This document shows, in pieces, positions 19,014 to 27,475 of a stretch of 64,000 nucleotides of DNA. The DNA is from Candidatus Zhuqueibacterota bacterium (lineage in GTDB: Bacteria; Zhuqueibacterota; Zhuqueibacteria; Residuimicrobiales; Oceaniaggregativiventaceae), in NCBI GenBank assembly GCA_014728085.1, contig WJMF01000038.1:1-64000 (forward strand), in the 5' to 3' direction. Both the position numbers and the translations under genes were made by a program. Within the stretch, counting starts at the first letter, position 1; each line of letters opens with the position of its first letter. Under the pieces are notes generated by a model. The model searched no databases and was not told where the DNA came from. It saw only the letters and a program-made list of their open reading frames with translations.

Positions 19014-21814
19014 AAAATCTATTCAGAGAACTATTTGATATCAGAGAAGGTGAAGACCGGCGTGCAGCACTGATGTTCAGCTATATTTTTTTGGTTATTT
19101 GCTCGCTGCTTATCGTCAAACCGGTACGGAATTCTCTGTTCCTGACTCATATCGGCATAGAACAATTGCCGGTGGCTTTTATTCTCGTTGCCATTGTAGC
19201 GGCCCTGGTGTCCAATATCTATTCCAGACTATCGAAATCGATTCGGCTTGATCAGCTTATCATCAGCACCTTTTTCGCCTCCATCGTATTGCTTTTCTTT
19301 TTCCGCTATTTTTTGTATCTGAAATACCAACAGGACTGGTTTTATTATGCGCTTTATGTATGGGTGGCTATTTTCGGGGTCATTACCACCTCACAATTCT
19401 GGTTGCTGGCCAATTATGTTTTCAACGCCCGTGAAGCCAAACGCCTTTTTGGCCTTATTGGGGCTGGAGGAATTTCCGGTGGTATTTTTGGCGGTTACCT
19501 GACCAAATTTCTTGCACCGGTTGTGGGCACACATAATTTAATATTATTTTGCATCTTGTTTCTAAGCCTCTGCGCTCTGATTGCAGCACATATCTGGCAG
19601 CTCTGCGGCAAACAAAATTATTCCGAACGCATCAGACAACAACTGCGTCTGTCCCGTAAGGTCAGAGAAGATAATCCTTATAAACGCTTGTTTCAATCCA
19701 AACACTTTCTCTTTCTCGCTGCTCTGGTGGGAACCGGCGTATTGGTGGCCAATATTGTTGATTTCCAGTTCAGCGCCGTTGCCAGTAATATCATCAAAGA
19801 TGAGGACAAGCTTACCGCTTTTTTTGGATTCTGGCTCTCCAATCTCAGTATTCTCTCGCTTTTTATCCAACTCTTTCTAACCGCCCGCATTTTGAGCCGT
19901 TTCGGTATCACCACTTCCCTCTTCTTCCTGCCGGTAGGTATTTTAGCGGGAGCGATCGCGATCTTGTTTCAACCGGCATTGTGGTCCGCCATCCTGGTCA
20001 AAGTCAGCGATGGCAGTTTTAAACAGTCAATCAATAAAGCCGCACTCGAACTCCTGGTTGTCCCGCTTCCGCCGGACATCAAAAACCAGGGAAAAACCTT
20101 TATAGATGTATTCGTGGACAGCCTTGCAACCGGATTGGGCGGTGTTCTTTTGCTGATTTTTACGATCACATTGGGATTGAGTGTGCAGCAAATCAGTCTC
20201 TTTGTTATCGCCATGATCGTGTTCTGGTTTTATCTCATCGTGCGGGTGAAAAAAGAGTACATCAACTCGTTCCGGCTGGCTCTTGAAAAACGCTCTATCG
20301 ACCTCGATGAACAGACGATAAATATTAAAGATGCATCCGTCTATAACAGCCTGGTCAAATTGCTGGAAACGGGCAATGAGCGCAAAATACTCTACGTATT
20401 GCAATTGATAGAGAATATCCAATATGATAAATTTATTCCCTATTTGCGAAAGTTGCTCTCGCATCCGTCTGATGAAATCAAATTACAGGTGTTACAGCTG
20501 ATTAAAAACTATAGTTCGGAGGATTTTTCACCCTCTGTTAAAAAATTGTTGTTTCATAATAATTTCGACATTCAGGTCGCAGCGATGCGCTACCTTTATC
20601 ATCAACAACCCGATCCGGAATCTCTTAAAACCTACTTTGAATATAAAGAGATCTCTATCCGCACTGCTGCTCTCATGTGTGCGGCAATGGAAAACCGGGA
20701 TGACAAAGAATTCAGAAAAACAGGAAAATTCAAGGAAATTTTCGACGCCTACATAGAGACCGATAGCAACAGCATCAACGAACCAAGATTTCGCGCCCGC
20801 GTTGCTCAGGTCATCGGTATTGCCCGTGATGAAGAGTTGTACCCGTTTTTGAGAAACCTGCTCAGAGATCAAAACACCACGGTACTACGGGCAGCCATCA
20901 TTGCCGCCGGCCAGACCCGGAATCCTGTTTTTATCAAACTATTGATCAATCATCTCAACACCAAAAGAGTAAGGCGTTATGCCCGACACGCATTGGCAGC
21001 ATATGGTGAAACCATTATCGACCAACTCGAAAACTGTTTAAAAGAGAGCGATAAAGACCCCCGCATCCGGCAGGAGATTCCAAAAGTTTTGGCCCTTATC
21101 GGTACCCAGACCTCTGTTAACACGTTATTTACATACCTCGATTTGAATGACCTGAGAATACGCTATGAAATCATTCGGGCGCTTAACCGATTGCGCATCA
21201 ATTTTCCCATCCTGCGCTTTGATGCTTCACGAGTGAAAAAGAGAATTCTCCTGGAAACTGACCGCTACCTGAATACGCTCACCCTGCTGAGACTTCAGGA
21301 CCGCATTATCGGTACATACGAAAATCGCGATATAGGCGATAAGAACGTCAGGCAGGCCAGATATCTGCTCAACCGTGCCCTCGAAGAACGCCTGGAAGAT
21401 AATCTGGAGCGAATTTTCCGCCTTTTGGCTCTTGTTTATCCCGCCAAAGATATGCATAATGCTTATCAGGCCATCATCAGCAGCCAGAGCCACATTGGTG
21501 CCAATGCGATTGAATTTTTGGAAAATATCCTCGACCCGGATCTCAAAAAGCATATTATACCTATTGTCGACAGATTCCCGACATTGGAAAAAATTGATGA
21601 AAAAATCAACCGGAATCTGCATCAATCATTTGAATTTGAAGCCTTTAAACGGATTCTACAGTCCGATGACAACTGGCTCAAAGCCTGCGTCCTCTACCTC
21701 ATGGCGGAATCGCTGACCAGTGAGCCGGAATGGATTATCAGGGAGCTGACATTCGACCCGGATCCCATCGTGCAGGAAACCGCGCGGTTTGCTGTGAATA
21801 AAATTAAAAAATGA
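19010..21814 (+). CDS. NTT-like carrier fused to a HEAT-repeat domain
   Basis: A 934-residue protein. Residues 1 to about 410 are a second ATP/ADP-translocase-like carrier (DIREGEDRRAALMFSY, VKPVRNSLFL, and FNAREAKRLFGLIGAGG in the helix 4-5 loop). From about 430 to 790 the chain is a row of roughly 30-40-residue alpha-helical HEAT repeats, e.g. FIPYLRKLLSHPSDEIKLQV and FLRNLLRDQNTTVLRAAI, probably cytosolic and protein-binding. A helical tail follows. Homologues of this architecture often continue into a cyclic-nucleotide-binding domain; here that domain is a separate gene 30 bases downstream. Confidence 0.85.
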   Translation: MKNLFRELFDIREGEDRRAALMFSYIFLVICSLLIVKPVRNSLFLTHIGIEQLPVAFILVAIVAALVSNIYSRLSKSIRLDQLIISTFFASIVLLFFFRYFLYLKYQQDWFYYALYVWVAIFGVITTSQFWLLANYVFNAREAKRLFGLIGAGGISGGIFGGYLTKFLAPVVGTHNLILFCILFLSLCALIAAHIWQLCGKQNYSERIRQQLRLSRKVREDNPYKRLFQSKHFLFLAALVGTGVLVANIVDFQFSAVASNIIKDEDKLTAFFGFWLSNLSILSLFIQLFLTARILSRFGITTSLFFLPVGILAGAIAILFQPALWSAILVKVSDGSFKQSINKAALELLVVPLPPDIKNQGKTFIDVFVDSLATGLGGVLLLIFTITLGLSVQQISLFVIAMIVFWFYLIVRVKKEYINSFRLALEKRSIDLDEQTINIKDASVYNSLVKLLETGNERKILYVLQLIENIQYDKFIPYLRKLLSHPSDEIKLQVLQLIKNYSSEDFSPSVKKLLFHNNFDIQVAAMRYLYHQQPDPESLKTYFEYKEISIRTAALMCAAMENRDDKEFRKTGKFKEIFDAYIETDSNSINEPRFRARVAQVIGIARDEELYPFLRNLLRDQNTTVLRAAIIAAGQTRNPVFIKLLINHLNTKRVRRYARHALAAYGETIIDQLENCLKESDKDPRIRQEIPKVLALIGTQTSVNTLFTYLDLNDLRIRYEIIRALNRLRINFPILRFDASRVKKRILLETDRYLNTLTLLRLQDRIIGTYENRDIGDKNVRQARYLLNRALEERLEDNLERIFRLLALVYPAKDMHNAYQAIISSQSHIGANAIEFLENILDPDLKKHIIPIVDRFPTLEKIDEKINRNLHQSFEFEAFKRILQSDDNWLKACVLYLMAESLTSEPEWIIRELTFDPDPIVQETARFAVNKIKK

Positions 21815-21844
21815 ACAGCCGGATTGTTTCAAGAGGAAAAAATC

Positions 21845-22285
21845 ATGCTAACATCCATCGAAAAAGTACTCTTCTTACAGGATATTGATATTTTTGAAAA
21901 CACCGCAACCGAAGACCTCGCCTTTATCGCAGCGATAACAGAAGAGATTGAAGCCAAAGCGAATACGGTGCTCTATAAAGAAGAAGAAAAAGCCGATTCC
22001 ATGTATCTGGTTATCGAAGGATCAGTAAAGCTGCATCAAAAAGAAAGAGAGGTCATGACCGCCAAACCAAAGGACTTTTTCGGTACCTGGGCTTTGTTTG
22101 ATGATGAACCTCGCGTGGTCAGTGCGACAACACTGGAAGAATGCCGTCTGTTAAAAATCGACCGTGAAGAATTCTATGATCTTCTGGCAGACCATACCAA
22201 AATCACCCAGGGTGTTTTAAAAACCCTTTCCAAACGCCTGCGCAGCCTGCTGAACAAAGTCAGAGTTGATGTTGAATCAACCTGA
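21845..22285 (+). CDS. Cyclic-nucleotide-binding domain protein
   Basis: A 146-residue protein consisting of one cNMP-binding beta-roll and C-terminal helices. LVIEGSVKLHQ is the first conserved turn, DFFGTWALFDDEPRVVSATT corresponds to the phosphate-binding cassette region (the usual G-E-x-A-L is G-T-W-A-L, and the Arg after Pro is kept). There is no helix-turn-helix, so it is a sensor or regulatory subunit rather than a Crp-type repressor. ATG at 21845 follows AAGAGGAAAAAATC; an upstream TTG is rejected. The gene closes the phosphoesterase/carrier operon and may gate the HEAT-fused carrier, which is inference. Confidence 0.85.
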   Translation: MLTSIEKVLFLQDIDIFENTATEDLAFIAAITEEIEAKANTVLYKEEEKADSMYLVIEGSVKLHQKEREVMTAKPKDFFGTWALFDDEPRVVSATTLEECRLLKIDREEFYDLLADHTKITQGVLKTLSKRLRSLLNKVRVDVEST

Positions 22286-22327
22286 TTTGCATGTCTGCAG
22301 GCTCGCATTAAAATTTCTCTCTTGAGC

Positions 22328-22356
22328 TTGATAAAAAAGTTTATTATCTTTATAAA
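22328..22356 (+). promoter_or_regulatory. Sigma-70-like promoter of the response regulator gene
   Basis: TTGATA (22328-22333), 17 bases, TATAAA (22351-22356), about 36 bases before the ATG at 22392. Confidence 0.6.
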
Positions 22357-22391
22357 ATAATGTCCTGTTGAGCTTAATTCAGGAGTGCTTC

Positions 22392-22874
22392 ATGTCAGGT
22401 GAACAATCACCTTCGGATATTGTTATCGTTGATGACGAAGAAATGGTATTAACCAGCCTCAGTTCTTTTCTGAATCTGGAGACCGATTATAACGTTCATA
22501 CCTTTCTATCCGCCAAAAAAGCGCTTGACTATATCAAAAAAAACAATGTCGATTTGGTGATCTCCGACTATTTAATGCCGGAAATGGACGGTATTACGTT
22601 CCTGGCCAAAGTACGGGACTGCAAGCCGGAAATACCCCGCATCATTCTAACAGGGTACGCGGATAAAGAGAATGCCATCAAAGCCATTAATGAAGTGGGC
22701 CTGTTCCAGTATATAGAGAAACCCTGGGATAATGATGATCTGCTCATCATCCTCAGAAATGGCCTTGAAAAACAAAAATTGATGAAAAAATTGCAGGAAA
22801 AAATCAGCGAAATCAATTCCGCCTACTCTGAGCTCAAGAGTATTCAGGACGAAATTGTGAAAACCTTTATCTAA
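22392..22874 (+). CDS. Stand-alone response regulator with C-terminal coiled coil
   Basis: A 160-residue protein. Residues 8-125 form a receiver domain: acidic pair VDDEE near 14-17, phospho-acceptor Asp59 in LVISDYLMPEMDG, Thr in LTGYAD and Lys in IEKPWDND. The last 35 residues are a predicted coiled coil without DNA-binding or enzymatic domain. It probably signals through protein contact. The ATG at 22392 follows CAGGAG; the longer TTG frame is rejected. It has its own promoter and could be a partner of the hybrid kinase at 9783, which lacks an adjacent regulator; this is inference. Confidence 0.88.
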   Translation: MSGEQSPSDIVIVDDEEMVLTSLSSFLNLETDYNVHTFLSAKKALDYIKKNNVDLVISDYLMPEMDGITFLAKVRDCKPEIPRIILTGYADKENAIKAINEVGLFQYIEKPWDNDDLLIILRNGLEKQKLMKKLQEKISEINSAYSELKSIQDEIVKTFI

Positions 22875-22904
22875 ATTATAGCGATAACTTGAAGGACCCA
22901 CCAG

Positions 22905-23717
22905 CTACAGTTTTATCACCCTTTTAATTTCTGCCTCAACTTGACCAAAACCTGAAACATTGTCCATTCTCAGGATAATGGCTTTTTGCGGACAAACTTC
23001 TACACAACGCCCGCAACCGCGGCACCGGTCGCTGATGACGGCTTTGCCGTTTACCATTCTGATGGCATTGACAAAACAAATCTGCTGCAAACAGCGGCCG
23101 CAACCGTTACATGTTGCGAGCACCTCTACATGTACTCCCGGCGCTTTGGTGATTTTGGATTGTATGTGCGGTGCCAAATCGGGTATCATTTTCCACAAAC
23201 AACAACACGGACAGCAATTACAAATTGTCAGCAACTTGTCTCCGGGACCGATGTCAAGCCATACCGTATCCAGACGATTTTTCCCGATCAGATGAACCAG
23301 CCCGGCCTGCTGACACGTTTGTACATACTCCAGCGCTTCCTCCTGAGAAACCAGACGACCCAGAGAAGCATCGATGCGAAGAACCGCTTCACCGAGAAAC
23401 AGACAACCGAATTCTATGGGATAATCCGTACACTGGCTCGCCTTCCGGCAAATACAAAAATTCATAATAAAACGATACGGTGTCTGACGGATAAACTGTT
23501 CTATAATCCGGCCGGGTAAGACAATATTTTCCGGTTTTTCGAGCTTTTCACCGATGCTAATGGTTTGAACACGGGGAAGATAATAGATGCGATCACCGCG
23601 AAAAAAGAGATAATCGATTACTCTACCCAGCAAAGGAAGCCGTGATAAACGGGCGAGGGAAAAGCGCTGTGAAAAAAATCTCGTCGCTGCCCTGATGTTC
23701 CAATCCGCAAGAGACAT
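22905..23717 (-). CDS. 4Fe-4S ferredoxin-domain protein
   Basis: A 270-residue cytosolic protein with many cysteines. The C-terminal third has two ferredoxin clusters, CNGCGRCLQQIC and CRGCGRCVEVCP. A central block holds MNFCICRKASQC and TICNCCPCCC, which may bind another cluster. Similar proteins accompany electron-transfer or reductive enzymes, but no specific reaction can be named. The ATG at 23717 follows a GGAG sequence; the longer frame would overlap the preceding gene. It begins 22 bases after the stop of the flavin-reductase-like gene on the same strand, so the two probably act together in electron transfer. Confidence 0.8.
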   Translation of the reverse strand: MSLADWNIRAATRFFSQRFSLARLSRLPLLGRVIDYLFFRGDRIYYLPRVQTISIGEKLEKPENIVLPGRIIEQFIRQTPYRFIMNFCICRKASQCTDYPIEFGCLFLGEAVLRIDASLGRLVSQEEALEYVQTCQQAGLVHLIGKNRLDTVWLDIGPGDKLLTICNCCPCCCLWKMIPDLAPHIQSKITKAPGVHVEVLATCNGCGRCLQQICFVNAIRMVNGKAVISDRCRGCGRCVEVCPQKAIILRMDNVSGFGQVEAEIKRVIKL

Positions 23718-23739
23718 TAAAAATATATCTCCACCATTA

Positions 23740-24261
23740 TCAGCTCCCCTCTTTTTTCCTGATCGTCTCGATTTCACCAAAATAGACACGGTGATAATCC
23801 TTCAGCGGATATTGCTTTTCGATATCATCGCTGGTGAAATTCTGCGGTTTAAAATCGTCGTAATATATTTTTCGGCACTCGACGATCAGCTCCGCCTCGT
23901 CAAAGCCCGGTGCGTCCACCTTATCGGACGCGATGGGAGTCAGCCCGGATTCGGCGATTTTGTCGCTGTCGCGACCGGATTTGCTACCCAATAGCTGCAA
24001 TGCAGGCCGGTATCGTTCAGAAAAAGCACAAAGGGTAAAAGTGTCATATTTCTCGGTAAATTCCCAGGTATAACGACTCGGCCGTACCACGATCTGTGCA
24101 AACGGTTTTTTCCACATGGTGCCAAAGCTGCCCCAGGCAACCGTCATGGTATTGAAATGCCGCCCGGCATAATTCCCTGATGTCAGCAATAACCATTGAT
24201 TATTCCACAAATCATGCGGCTTTACCATCCAGTCGCTTATTGAAATTTTTCGAAAAGACAT
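23740..24261 (-). CDS. Flavin reductase-like (FMN-binding split barrel) protein
   Basis: A 173-residue protein with the flavin-reductase-like split-barrel pattern. LLLTSGNYAGRHFNTMTVAWGSFG at the N-terminus is replaced in form by the typical strand, loop, then N-x-M-T-x-x-W-G segment that contacts FMN. VRPSRYTWEF and FTLCAFSERY are further family matches. The ATG at 24261 follows GGAGAAG. It precedes the 4Fe-4S protein gene by 22 bases and may deliver or receive electrons from it. Reaction unknown. Confidence 0.8.
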   Translation of the reverse strand: MSFRKISISDWMVKPHDLWNNQWLLLTSGNYAGRHFNTMTVAWGSFGTMWKKPFAQIVVRPSRYTWEFTEKYDTFTLCAFSERYRPALQLLGSKSGRDSDKIAESGLTPIASDKVDAPGFDEAELIVECRKIYYDDFKPQNFTSDDIEKQYPLKDYHRVYFGEIETIRKKEGS

Positions 24262-24613
24262 GTTCTTCTCCCAGACTCGTGAGCATGCTGTTTTTAACTG
24301 TTCTGTTTCGTTGCAGATTATTAATAAAATAACAAAATTATTTCTGCTGTGCAAAATAAAAGTAAACAAATCTGTTACCGGAAACGTATATAAAATCTGA
24401 ATTGACAAGTGCTATCCGGCTATGACCATTGCTTTGTATGACATGTTGATAAAAGACGGAGATAAAAAATCCGTTTCGTACCGGGATAAAGTAACACAAA
24501 GCACTCGCGACTAGATTGCTGCACACCAGGAGCCATGTCATACAGCCAAATTAAGTTTAGTTCTAAACACAACTACAATCATCATCATTTAACCAAACAT
24601 AAAGAGCAGGGTC
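24262..24613. other. Intergenic region between divergent genes
   Basis: About 350 bases holding the promoters of the flavin-reductase-like gene (minus) and the methyltransferase-like gene (plus). A small GTTTAG/CTAAAC hairpin lies near 24560. I see no RNA gene or convincing open frame. Confidence 0.4.
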
Positions 24614-25597
24614 ATGCAAAATAAAATCTTTCGGCTTTCCGGACTCTTTTTGCTGGCGGTTATTTTTTCGACCGGGCTTATGTTTGCCTTTACCGAATTG
24701 CCCAGATTGGCCGACCAATGGTTGCAGACAAATATAGAAACGCCGCACTCGGATCCCGCCTATGACGCCGTGCGTCATGAGCTGTTCTTTGACGCCTATG
24801 CGATCAGCCTGATCGGTTTTATCTGTCTCGGCGTCATCCTTTTCTTTATTATTCTTGGATTCGCGACGCATAAAACCGGCTGGGCATTGGCGGGGAGTGT
24901 GGGCCTCTTTCTTCCCGTTTTCGCCACTTTTGCTCATAGCATGTTTTACCTCGCCGGTTTGGGACTCTTTAATGTCATCCTTTTCCCTTTTCTGGATATC
25001 TCACTGGCGCTGGTGGACCTCGGCAAGGTCGTGCTGGTTCCCTACTGGATTTTGATATGGCTTTTGGGGCTCTTCAACTGGTATGCTCATGATTTTATCG
25101 TCTATGCGTTCATGTTGATTGGAGCCTTTATATTTATTCTGGGAGTATTCACCTGGTTCCAGACACGCTACAGTAAAACAAACGTCGCCACCAGTTGGAT
25201 ATACAGGTACTCCAGACATCCCCAGTATCTGGGTTGGATTATCTGGAGCTATGGGCTTATGCTCTATGGTCCCTCGCTAAATCAGATGAAGAGAAGCTGG
25301 GGATGGAACGGCACCCTACCCTGGCTACTATCCACTCTGGTGATCATCGGCATCTGCTTGCTGGAAGAGATAAAAATGCAGAAAAAAGCCGGTAAAACTT
25401 GTAGAGTATACAGAAACCGTACCCCTTTTCTTGTCCCGCTTCCGGCTTTGCTAAATAAAATCATTAGCGCCCCCATGAGACTGGTTATTCGCAAACAGCA
25501 TCCCGAAACAAAAAAACAGGCCGGAGTGGTGGTCGCGCTCTATGCCATTATTTTTATGGGATTATCGTTGTTTTGGGTAGACTTAGCCTGCCAATGA
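24614..25597 (+). CDS. Integral membrane protein of the isoprenylcysteine carboxyl methyltransferase type
   Basis: A 327-residue protein with about eight membrane helices. The C-terminal part has IYRYSRHPQYLGWIIWSYGL followed about 70 residues later by EEIKMQKKAG and a Tyr-rich strand with TPFLVP. R-H-P-x-Y-x-G and the downstream E-E are the S-adenosylmethionine-binding pattern of ICMT/PEMT-like enzymes. Bacterial members are broadly distributed and their substrates (lipids or small molecules) are mostly unknown. AGCAGGG precedes the ATG. Confidence 0.7.
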   Translation: MQNKIFRLSGLFLLAVIFSTGLMFAFTELPRLADQWLQTNIETPHSDPAYDAVRHELFFDAYAISLIGFICLGVILFFIILGFATHKTGWALAGSVGLFLPVFATFAHSMFYLAGLGLFNVILFPFLDISLALVDLGKVVLVPYWILIWLLGLFNWYAHDFIVYAFMLIGAFIFILGVFTWFQTRYSKTNVATSWIYRYSRHPQYLGWIIWSYGLMLYGPSLNQMKRSWGWNGTLPWLLSTLVIIGICLLEEIKMQKKAGKTCRVYRNRTPFLVPLPALLNKIISAPMRLVIRKQHPETKKQAGVVVALYAIIFMGLSLFWVDLACQ

Positions 25598-25607
25598 GGA
25601 GGCCACT

Positions 25608-25931
25608 CTGATCAATAACCCCTATTCGCAGCAAAAAGCAGACTCTTTGGTTACGGAGATCCGCAAACCGAAACCACGACGCTATCGGACCCTCGAACCC
25701 TTTAGCCAATTGGTGGCTATGGGAAAAAAAGCTACACCAGCCCTGATTAAATTAATTGAAGATCCCGATATTGATGTCAGAGCTATGGCAGTACAGGCTG
25801 TTTACAAATATAATATCAGACAAGCTATACCCTTTTTGATCACAGCTCTACATGATCCTGAATTTAAAGTTGCGCAATCTGCAATCCGAACCGGGTACGG
25901 TAAAGGCTGTAACGTCCGCCGGCAATCATAG
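25608..25931 (+). pseudogene. HEAT-repeat protein fragment without normal start, truncated at its 3' end
   Basis: The frame encodes one to two HEAT repeats (VAMGKKATPALIKLIEDP, FLITALHDPEFKV) and then turns into unrelated sequence at about 25865, where an opposite-strand receptor fragment begins. A strong GGAGG sits at 25598-25602, but the first in-frame codons at a suitable distance are CTG (25608) and ATC (25611); the first conventional start is a TTG at 25647. It directly follows the methyltransferase-like gene. The N-terminal part may still be translated, but the 3' end is clearly not native. Confidence 0.6.
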
Positions 25932-26073
25932 CCCATTGCGGATTCAGGGGATATTCATCGCGCAAATAAAAACCGGTGCTATTGTATTCAGCGCCATCCG
26001 GATAACGGCCTCGAATATCCTTTCGGGCAATGCCGCCCCTGACGCGAAAACGCTCGCTGAAAACATTGTGATA
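25864..26073 (-). pseudogene. TonB-dependent receptor fragment
   Basis: On the minus strand, 69 codons between two stops read like a piece of a TonB-dependent receptor barrel: RGRYPDGAEYNSTGFYLRDE and WAMIAGGRYSLY match the recurring family pattern of a G-x-F/Y-x-Q/R-D-E strand followed by a G-G-R-Y-S strand. There is no start, no plug domain and no C-terminus. It abuts the truncated HEAT fragment head on, so the pair marks an old recombination or deletion joint. Confidence 0.6.
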
Positions 26074-26304
26074 TCAGATCATTTGATTCTTGCAGCGATT
26101 GAAAAAAAAAAAAGAGTCGTTGTCCGTTATGACTTGAGCACATCTGTGTAATATGGATGTCCTCGTTGACGCTTCATTTATCCGAAAAGGGGATAGCGTT
26201 ATAAACTAAAAGTAAAAATGTAACGCAAAATAGCAATAATAATATTTCTTACTGGCATTTTATATTTTTTTTTGCTATCTTGCAGAAATTTAAGGAGGAT
26301 ATTT

Positions 26305-27321
26305 ATGTTACGCAAATCACTATTCATTGTTATTATCGGACTCTTATTTGCATGCGGTGGTCAGGATAAATCAGGTGTTACATTAACGCCGGATACACCG
26401 GTTTATTCTTTTGCCCGGCAATTATCGGAAAAATTACCCTATCTGGATCCGGACGAGAATAATCCACTCATCAAAGCAGATAATTTTACCATCTCCACGG
26501 GTGAAGTTATACAGGCAATCTTTTCGTCCATGGGAAATCGCATTAATCAGTTTGAAAATCTCGATGCCGGCCGTCTGGAACAGATCATCGGACAAAATGC
26601 AACTTTACTGGCGGAACGAAAATTGATTATGGCTCAAGCCGAAAAAGCAGGCTTTACCGTCACCCAGGCGGAGGTTGACAGCGTTATTCAGATGCAGTTC
26701 AACCGTGGCGGAGAGGAAAATGGTTTTCAACAGTGGTTAAATCAGAATGGACTGAATGAGGACTTTGTCCGCAACGATATCCGCAGGGGATTGATCATCA
26801 ATCAATTTCTGGAGTCAAAGCTGGACGAAAAAACAGAGATCACAGAAGCGGATATACAAGAAGCATACGAGGCAGACAAAACCGCTACCGTTCGCCACAT
26901 TCTTTTCAATACCACGGGCAAAAGCGATTCCGCCCAACAGGCAATCGAGGACCAGGCACAAGAGGTACTCGAAAAAGCACGGGAAGGTGCTGACTTTGCC
27001 GAACTGGCCAAAAAATATTCAGATGATCCCGGTTCTAAAGAAAAGGGCGGCCTGTATGAAAATTTTGGTCGCGGACGCATGGTTAAAGCTTTCGAAGAAG
27101 CCGCCTTTAATCTTCCGATTGGATCGATTAGCGATCTTGTAGAAACCCAATATGGCTATCATATCATCAAAGTCATTGATCGCGAAAAAGAGGATCGACC
27201 TTTGGAAGAAGTGCGAACCCAGCTGCAGGCGCAGCTCAAACAAGCCAAGGAAAAAGAGGCTTACCAGGCGTATATCGACAGCCTTAAAGAAAAGGCAAAT
27301 ATGGAAGAGGTCGAATTTTAG
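26305..27321 (+). CDS. SurA/PrsA-like peptidyl-prolyl isomerase lipoprotein
   Basis: A 338-residue lipoprotein (lipobox LLFAC, Cys about 18) with an N-terminal SurA-type chaperone helix bundle and one parvulin rotamase domain: VRHILFNTTG opens the domain, FAELAKKYSDDPGSKEKGG and YGYHIIKVID are the standard later blocks. Such proteins assist folding of exported proteins in the periplasm. The ATG at 26305 has a strong AAGGAGG; the longer frame is rejected. The short helical C-terminal tail is charged. It stands alone, convergent with the nucleotidyltransferase gene. Confidence 0.9.
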   Translation: MLRKSLFIVIIGLLFACGGQDKSGVTLTPDTPVYSFARQLSEKLPYLDPDENNPLIKADNFTISTGEVIQAIFSSMGNRINQFENLDAGRLEQIIGQNATLLAERKLIMAQAEKAGFTVTQAEVDSVIQMQFNRGGEENGFQQWLNQNGLNEDFVRNDIRRGLIINQFLESKLDEKTEITEADIQEAYEADKTATVRHILFNTTGKSDSAQQAIEDQAQEVLEKAREGADFAELAKKYSDDPGSKEKGGLYENFGRGRMVKAFEEAAFNLPIGSISDLVETQYGYHIIKVIDREKEDRPLEEVRTQLQAQLKQAKEKEAYQAYIDSLKEKANMEEVEF

Positions 27322-27334
27322 GAATAAAAACGCG

Positions 27335-27427
27335 TTAGCTTTTCACCCCAAGCTCAATTTCAAAGGTTGTTGCTGATTCTCCGTATACGCGTTCTTTCAT
27401 GATCCCCGAACCGACTCGATACATCAT
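27335..27427 (-). CDS. Possible 30-residue ORF
   Basis: Downstream of the nucleotidyltransferase gene the minus strand holds a short frame opening ATG ATG and containing MKERVYGESATTFEIE. Codon composition looks protein-like but no ribosome site is evident. It may be a remnant of a longer gene. No family assigned. Confidence 0.2.
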   Translation of the reverse strand: MMYRVGSGIMKERVYGESATTFEIELGVKS

Positions 27428-27440
27428 CACGACCAACCTT

Positions 27441-27475
27441 GTCAACGTCCGGAACCGGTGGTTCCGGACGTTGAC
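27441..27475. repeat. Perfect 16-bp inverted repeat overlapping the nucleotidyltransferase stop codon
   Basis: GTCAACGTCCGGAACC (27441-27456) and its exact complement (27460-27475) are separated by three bases. It covers the last codons and the stop of the minus-strand gene. There is no T-run on either side, so it is not a standard intrinsic terminator; it may stabilise the 3' end of the message or bind a protein. Confidence 0.8.

Noticed and set aside
24418-24432. CCGGCT...TTGCTT resembling a -24/-12 promoter upstream of the methyltransferase-like gene
   Set aside because: Spacing is eleven bases between GG and GC rather than ten.
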